A DNA stretch of 9,660 nt, from contig JAKMGR010000154.1 in assembly GCA_022424805.1 (NCBI GenBank), positions 1 to 9,660 on the forward strand, read 5' to 3'. Each line of letters opens with the position of its first letter. Positions within the stretch are counted from its first letter, which is position 1. The DNA is from Verrucomicrobiales bacterium. Its GTDB lineage: Bacteria; Verrucomicrobiota; Verrucomicrobiia; Verrucomicrobiales; DEV007. The position numbers were made by a program, and so were the translations under genes. Shown here in pieces: positions 6,781-9,660 of the stretch. The notes beneath the pieces are model-generated. The model was not told the origin of the DNA, did not search any database, and saw nothing but the letters and a program-made list of their open reading frames with translations.

Positions 6781-7704
6781 TCAGGGGTTTGATCGATTGG
6801 CCTGTCCTCGTATCGCGAAGAACAATCCCCCAATGACAACCGCTGCCCCCAGCACCTGCATCGGCACAAGCGGTTGATCGAGAATCCAGACCCCGAGAAA
6901 CGCCGTCGCAACCGGTTGGATCAAAAGTGTCACCGTTGCCAGACTCGCAGGTAGCCCACCGAATCCGTAGGCTATCAAGCCTTGCCCGCAGGCATGCGAT
7001 AGCACACCCAGTCCGATCAGGGCTCCCCATATTTTTCCATCGCTTGGCCAGAATGGGTCTGAATGAAACCACGCCAGCGGAAATAAAATCAGGGCAGCCA
7101 CGGCGCTCGCCCAGAGCATCAGGAGCGGTGCCGAGTGATCCCGCCTGAAGCGCTTCATACAAAGTTGGTATGAGGCATAGAACAGGGCCGTCAGCAAGGC
7201 GAGGAAATCCCCAAAAATCGGATTGCCTGCTGTCGACGGCTCGCGCGTCGTCGAACTCAACATCAACATGGCCATGCCTGCAAAAGCGGCACCAGCACTG
7301 GTAACAAAGAGACGCGTAAGTTTTTCTTTCCAAACAAACCACGCAAAAAGCGTCACCCAGAGAATCGCTGTGTTCGCGAGCAAAGTCGAATTAGCCACCG
7401 AGGTATGCTCGAAAGACCAATGCCAAGCCCAGAAATCTCCTGCAAAAACCAGTCCCGGCAGCCAAAGCCACATATAGCCGCCCGAAAATTCACTCCGCTT
7501 TGGGATGACGCGTTTTCGCTGGACCCCGAACAAGATTCCCAAGGCAACTGCGCCGAGGCAAACCCGCCAGAACGCGGAATCCCACATGCCAACTGCACCG
7601 TCACCCTGACGGGCCAACACCGCAAAGATCGGCGCGAAGGCGATGCAAAGCGCGCCAGCGATCAGGCCAACAAGGTGTCGAATGGATATAGGTGACTCAT
7701 GCAT
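6781..7704 (-). CDS. EamA/DMT-family membrane transporter
   Basis: The product is a ten-helix drug/metabolite transporter built from two EamA repeats, probably an inner-membrane exporter of a small metabolite; the substrate cannot be read from sequence. Counting from the chosen start, the first repeat begins with LVGLIAGALCIAFAPIFAVLA and includes SVANSTLLANTAILWVTLFAW. The second includes GDFLALLTALFYASYQ and ends with LPASLATVTLLIQPVATAFL and LGAAVVIGGLFFAIR, a classic EamA ending. The stop is at 6781-6783. An ATG at 7752 would add 16 residues, but their codons (CTA, TTA, TTG, CTA) are unlike the CTC/CTG-rich use around, and the ATG at 7704 gives the short cytoplasmic leader usual in this family. 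I therefore prefer 7704 (307 residues). The gene converges on the DUF4250-like gene and diverges from the hydrolase. Confidence 0.9.
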   Translation of the reverse strand: MHESPISIRHLVGLIAGALCIAFAPIFAVLARQGDGAVGMWDSAFWRVCLGAVALGILFGVQRKRVIPKRSEFSGGYMWLWLPGLVFAGDFWAWHWSFEHTSVANSTLLANTAILWVTLFAWFVWKEKLTRLFVTSAGAAFAGMAMLMLSSTTREPSTAGNPIFGDFLALLTALFYASYQLCMKRFRRDHSAPLLMLWASAVAALILFPLAWFHSDPFWPSDGKIWGALIGLGVLSHACGQGLIAYGFGGLPASLATVTLLIQPVATAFLGVWILDQPLVPMQVLGAAVVIGGLFFAIRGQANRSNP

Positions 7705-7757
7705 GAGAACACGAGACGATAGCGCAAAGGACAAATTTAATAGGGAAAACATCTCTT

Positions 7758-7795
7758 AGCACGGTCTCGGGTAGCACCACTTCCCGTGCTTTTTT
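7758..7795 (+). terminator. Terminator-like hairpin in the hydrolase leader
   Basis: AGCACGG (7758-7764) and CCGTGCT (7784-7790) form a 7-bp stem with a 19-base loop, and the last base of the stem starts a run of six T on the plus strand. An alternative inner stem uses CGGG (7768-7771) and CCCG (7783-7786), so two folds compete for the same right arm. No plus-strand gene ends nearby: the gene to the left runs the other way. The hairpin therefore lies in the leader of the hydrolase, 38 bp before its start, where it could act as an attenuator or end a short transcript. Function is inferred. Confidence 0.45.
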
Positions 7796-7833
7796 GCTCT
7801 GGTGTGAATGATCGTTTCCTCTATCTTCCTGCC

Positions 7834-8736
7834 ATGAAACATCTCTACCTGCTTTCTGCTGTTCTTCTTTTCGCTACAGCAAACGCTGAGACCGAACTTG
7901 TCCCGATCAAAGGAGCCGAGGTCGAGGTTTACAAAAAAGCCTCGGAAGATGACCTGCGAATCTACCGAATCGACCCAGCGAATCACGATACAAAAACGGA
8001 CTCCCGCCCCGCTGCTGTCTTCTTTTTTGGAGGCGGTTGGAACGGCGGCTCCGTCACCCAGTTCGAGCCGCACGTAAACTATCTTGCCGGAAGAGGCATG
8101 GTTGTTTTTCTCGCCGACTATCGCGTGAAATCCCGCCAGAAAACCACCCCTCGCGAATGTGTCGCCGACGGAAAATCCGCGATTCGCTGGGTTCGGAAAA
8201 ACGCAAAGCGTCTTGGCGTTGATCCCGATAGAATTGCAGCGGGCGGCGGCTCAGCTGGTGGCCATGTCGCTGCCACAACCGGGATGTGTGATGGCTTCGA
8301 TGAAGAAAGCGAAGACGCAGAAATTAGCTCGCGATCCGAAGTCCTGCTCCTTTTTAATCCAGTCTACAACAACGGCCCTGAGGGCTACGGACACAGCCGG
8401 GTGAAAGAATGGTTCCCGTCGATTTCCCCTGCCCATAGCATCACAAAAGACGATCCCCCGACGATTGTTTTTCTCGGAACGAAGGACAAGCTCATCCCTG
8501 TGAGCCAGGCCGAAGCCTTCCGTGATAAACAGAAAGAACTCGGCATCGATTCGGAATTACATCTCTACGAGGATGAGCCCCATGGTTTTTTCAATCTCAA
8601 GCTCGGCCAAGGCAAGGCCGAACATTTTAAAGACACCGTTCTGAAAATGGATGCTTTTCTTGTGAAGCACGGCTATCTCGAAGGGGAAGCGGACACAGCA
8701 TTACTCGGCAAAATCGCTTCCAGTGAAAAGAAATGA
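7834..8736 (+). CDS. Secreted alpha/beta-hydrolase (esterase-like)
   Basis: A 300-residue exported hydrolase. ATG 7834 opens a good signal peptide (MKHLYLLSAVLLFATANA, then ETE); the upstream GTG frame would bury it. The core shows FFFGGGWNGGS (63-73), where HGGG of the hormone-sensitive-lipase/acetyl-esterase group is FGGG, then ADYRV (94-98), the nucleophile elbow GGGSAGGH (137-144) with Ser140, GTKDKLIP (215-222) with likely Asp218, and EPHGFFN (248-254) with likely His250. The triad is complete. From memory, this FGGGW-type hydrolase is common in Verrucomicrobiota and Planctomycetota, often near carbohydrate or sulfatase genes, so an acyl- or acetyl-esterase acting on a polymer or its breakdown products is plausible, but no such neighbours are visible here. 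Its stop overlaps the start of the dioxygenase gene by 4 bp (ATGA). Confidence 0.9.
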   Translation: MKHLYLLSAVLLFATANAETELVPIKGAEVEVYKKASEDDLRIYRIDPANHDTKTDSRPAAVFFFGGGWNGGSVTQFEPHVNYLAGRGMVVFLADYRVKSRQKTTPRECVADGKSAIRWVRKNAKRLGVDPDRIAAGGGSAGGHVAATTGMCDGFDEESEDAEISSRSEVLLLFNPVYNNGPEGYGHSRVKEWFPSISPAHSITKDDPPTIVFLGTKDKLIPVSQAEAFRDKQKELGIDSELHLYEDEPHGFFNLKLGQGKAEHFKDTVLKMDAFLVKHGYLEGEADTALLGKIASSEKK

Positions 8737-9647
8737 CGCCCTCTCTCTCCCATCCGGCCGCGTGGCGTGGTGAGGAATTTGAGAAGAGTTCCGATTGGGT
8801 AGTATCATTCTCCAAGGCAGATCCTGAAGATCTATGCGACCGACTCGAGAATGGTGCTGGTGTTGTCTTGCTGCGCGACTTTCCACTGGATCATCACTCC
8901 AAAGATAGCGCGCGCGACGCCTTTCAAGATTGGTGTGGTTCGATTGGCCACCTCCTTTCGCAGAATGAAAAAGGAGACTCTGTGTTCGACGTGACCGACG
9001 CTGGCTTCGGAAAAAACGATCCTCGAACACGAGGTCCAAACACAAGGAATAAGCTCTCGTTTCATACCGACCGTTGCGATGTCATCGCATTTCTCTGCTG
9101 GAAGCAAGCGAAGGAAGGAGGAGATAACGAGATCGTAAGCTCCATGTATCTCTACAACGAAATTGCTCGTCGACGTCCCGATTTGCTTACCGTCCTGGAA
9201 GAAACATTTCTCTACAAGCGACACACCGTCGATCTCGGTAATGAGCAGCCCTACTGCGAGCAGCCCATTTTCTCATTTTGTCAGGATCAATTTGCCTGCA
9301 GTTTTCTCCGAGTCCTTATCGACCGAGCCCACGCCGACCCGGACCTTCCAAAGCTAACCGATGCGCAAATCGAGGCGATGGACTTTCTTGAGGAAGTTGC
9401 TGCGGAGCCGGGCCACGCCGCTTTTCTTCATCAGAAGCCCGGTGATGTTCTACTTCTCAACAATTGGGTCACACTGCATCGCAGGTCTGCTTTCGAAGAT
9501 TTTGAAGATCCGGCAGAAAAGCGCTGCCTCTTTCGCATCTGGCTCAGCATGCCCAACAGCCGACCACTCGATTCACGTTTTGCAGCGAACTTCGGTGCGA
9601 CGGGTGCCGGTGAAATTCGAGGTGGCTTTCGGACGAAAGATTCGTGA
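8733..9647 (+). CDS. TauD/TfdA-type Fe(II)/2-oxoglutarate dioxygenase
   Basis: A 304-residue cytosolic oxygenase of the TauD/TfdA fold that should use Fe(II), O2 and 2-oxoglutarate to hydroxylate or cleave a small substrate. The iron triad is visible: His111 and Asp113 in LSFHTDRCDV (108-117) and His249 in NNWVTLHRRSAFED (243-256). Arg268 in CLFRIWLSMP is the likely 2-oxoglutarate anchor. The N-terminal GAGVVLLRDFPL (41-52) and the TRNKLSFHTD-to-GGDNEIVSS stretch are typical of the clavaminate-synthase-like branch. Substrate is unknown; taurine is not implied, since the relatives are diverse. Translation is probably coupled to the secreted hydrolase through the ATGA overlap, suggesting one pathway or shared regulation. 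No signal peptide is seen, so the partners act in different compartments. The gene ends 13 bp before the window edge. Confidence 0.9.
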   Translation: MTPSLSHPAAWRGEEFEKSSDWVVSFSKADPEDLCDRLENGAGVVLLRDFPLDHHSKDSARDAFQDWCGSIGHLLSQNEKGDSVFDVTDAGFGKNDPRTRGPNTRNKLSFHTDRCDVIAFLCWKQAKEGGDNEIVSSMYLYNEIARRRPDLLTVLEETFLYKRHTVDLGNEQPYCEQPIFSFCQDQFACSFLRVLIDRAHADPDLPKLTDAQIEAMDFLEEVAAEPGHAAFLHQKPGDVLLLNNWVTLHRRSAFEDFEDPAEKRCLFRIWLSMPNSRPLDSRFAANFGATGAGEIRGGFRTKDS

Positions 9648-9660
9648 GCCCCGGTTGCAT

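Noticed and set aside
7758..7795. T-box riboswitch
   Set aside because: The TGGN bulge that pairs with the tRNA end is TAGC here, and a full specifier stem would have to lie inside the opposite gene.

Overview
The window looks like chromosomal DNA of a Gram-negative-type bacterium, most likely from the Verrucomicrobiota. This lineage is an inference from protein style and gene content: a split ResB/CcsA cytochrome c system with a long periplasmic extension on CcsA, an FGGGW-type secreted esterase, a DUF4250-like protein, and few Shine-Dalgarno sequences. No rRNA marker is present. The genetic code is standard; TGA ends eight of the ten reading frames annotated as genes. I see no tRNA, rRNA, CRISPR array, insertion sequence or phage gene.

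Layout. (1) Positions 1-3744 hold a co-directional block: the 3' end of a conserved gene of unknown function, then resB, then ccsA. The last two overlap by 4 bp and encode the core of the System II haem export and cytochrome c ligation machine. (2) Positions 3745-4929 hold a possible 27-residue membrane peptide, a small hairpin and an OmpA-like peptidoglycan-binding protein. The natural N-terminus of the OmpA-like protein, a membrane anchor and the start of its coiled coil, seems to lie upstream in the same frame but behind an in-frame TGA. A strong intrinsic terminator closes this region at 4958-4993. (3) Positions 5113-6726 hold pyruvate kinase and, 3 bp later, a DUF4250-like protein. (4) An EamA-family exporter runs on the minus strand (6781-7704), convergent with that pair. 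(5) Divergent from it, a secreted alpha/beta-hydrolase and a TauD/TfdA-type iron/2-oxoglutarate dioxygenase overlap by 4 bp (7834-9647). The hydrolase leader holds a terminator-like hairpin.

How the genes work together. ResB and CcsA clearly act as one complex. The hydrolase and dioxygenase are very likely co-translated, but they act in different compartments and their substrates cannot be read from sequence. The rest is ordinary housekeeping or transport. I found no clearly new multi-gene system. The most notable points are the TGA-interrupted OmpA-like gene, the hairpin ahead of the hydrolase, and the hydrolase-dioxygenase pair.
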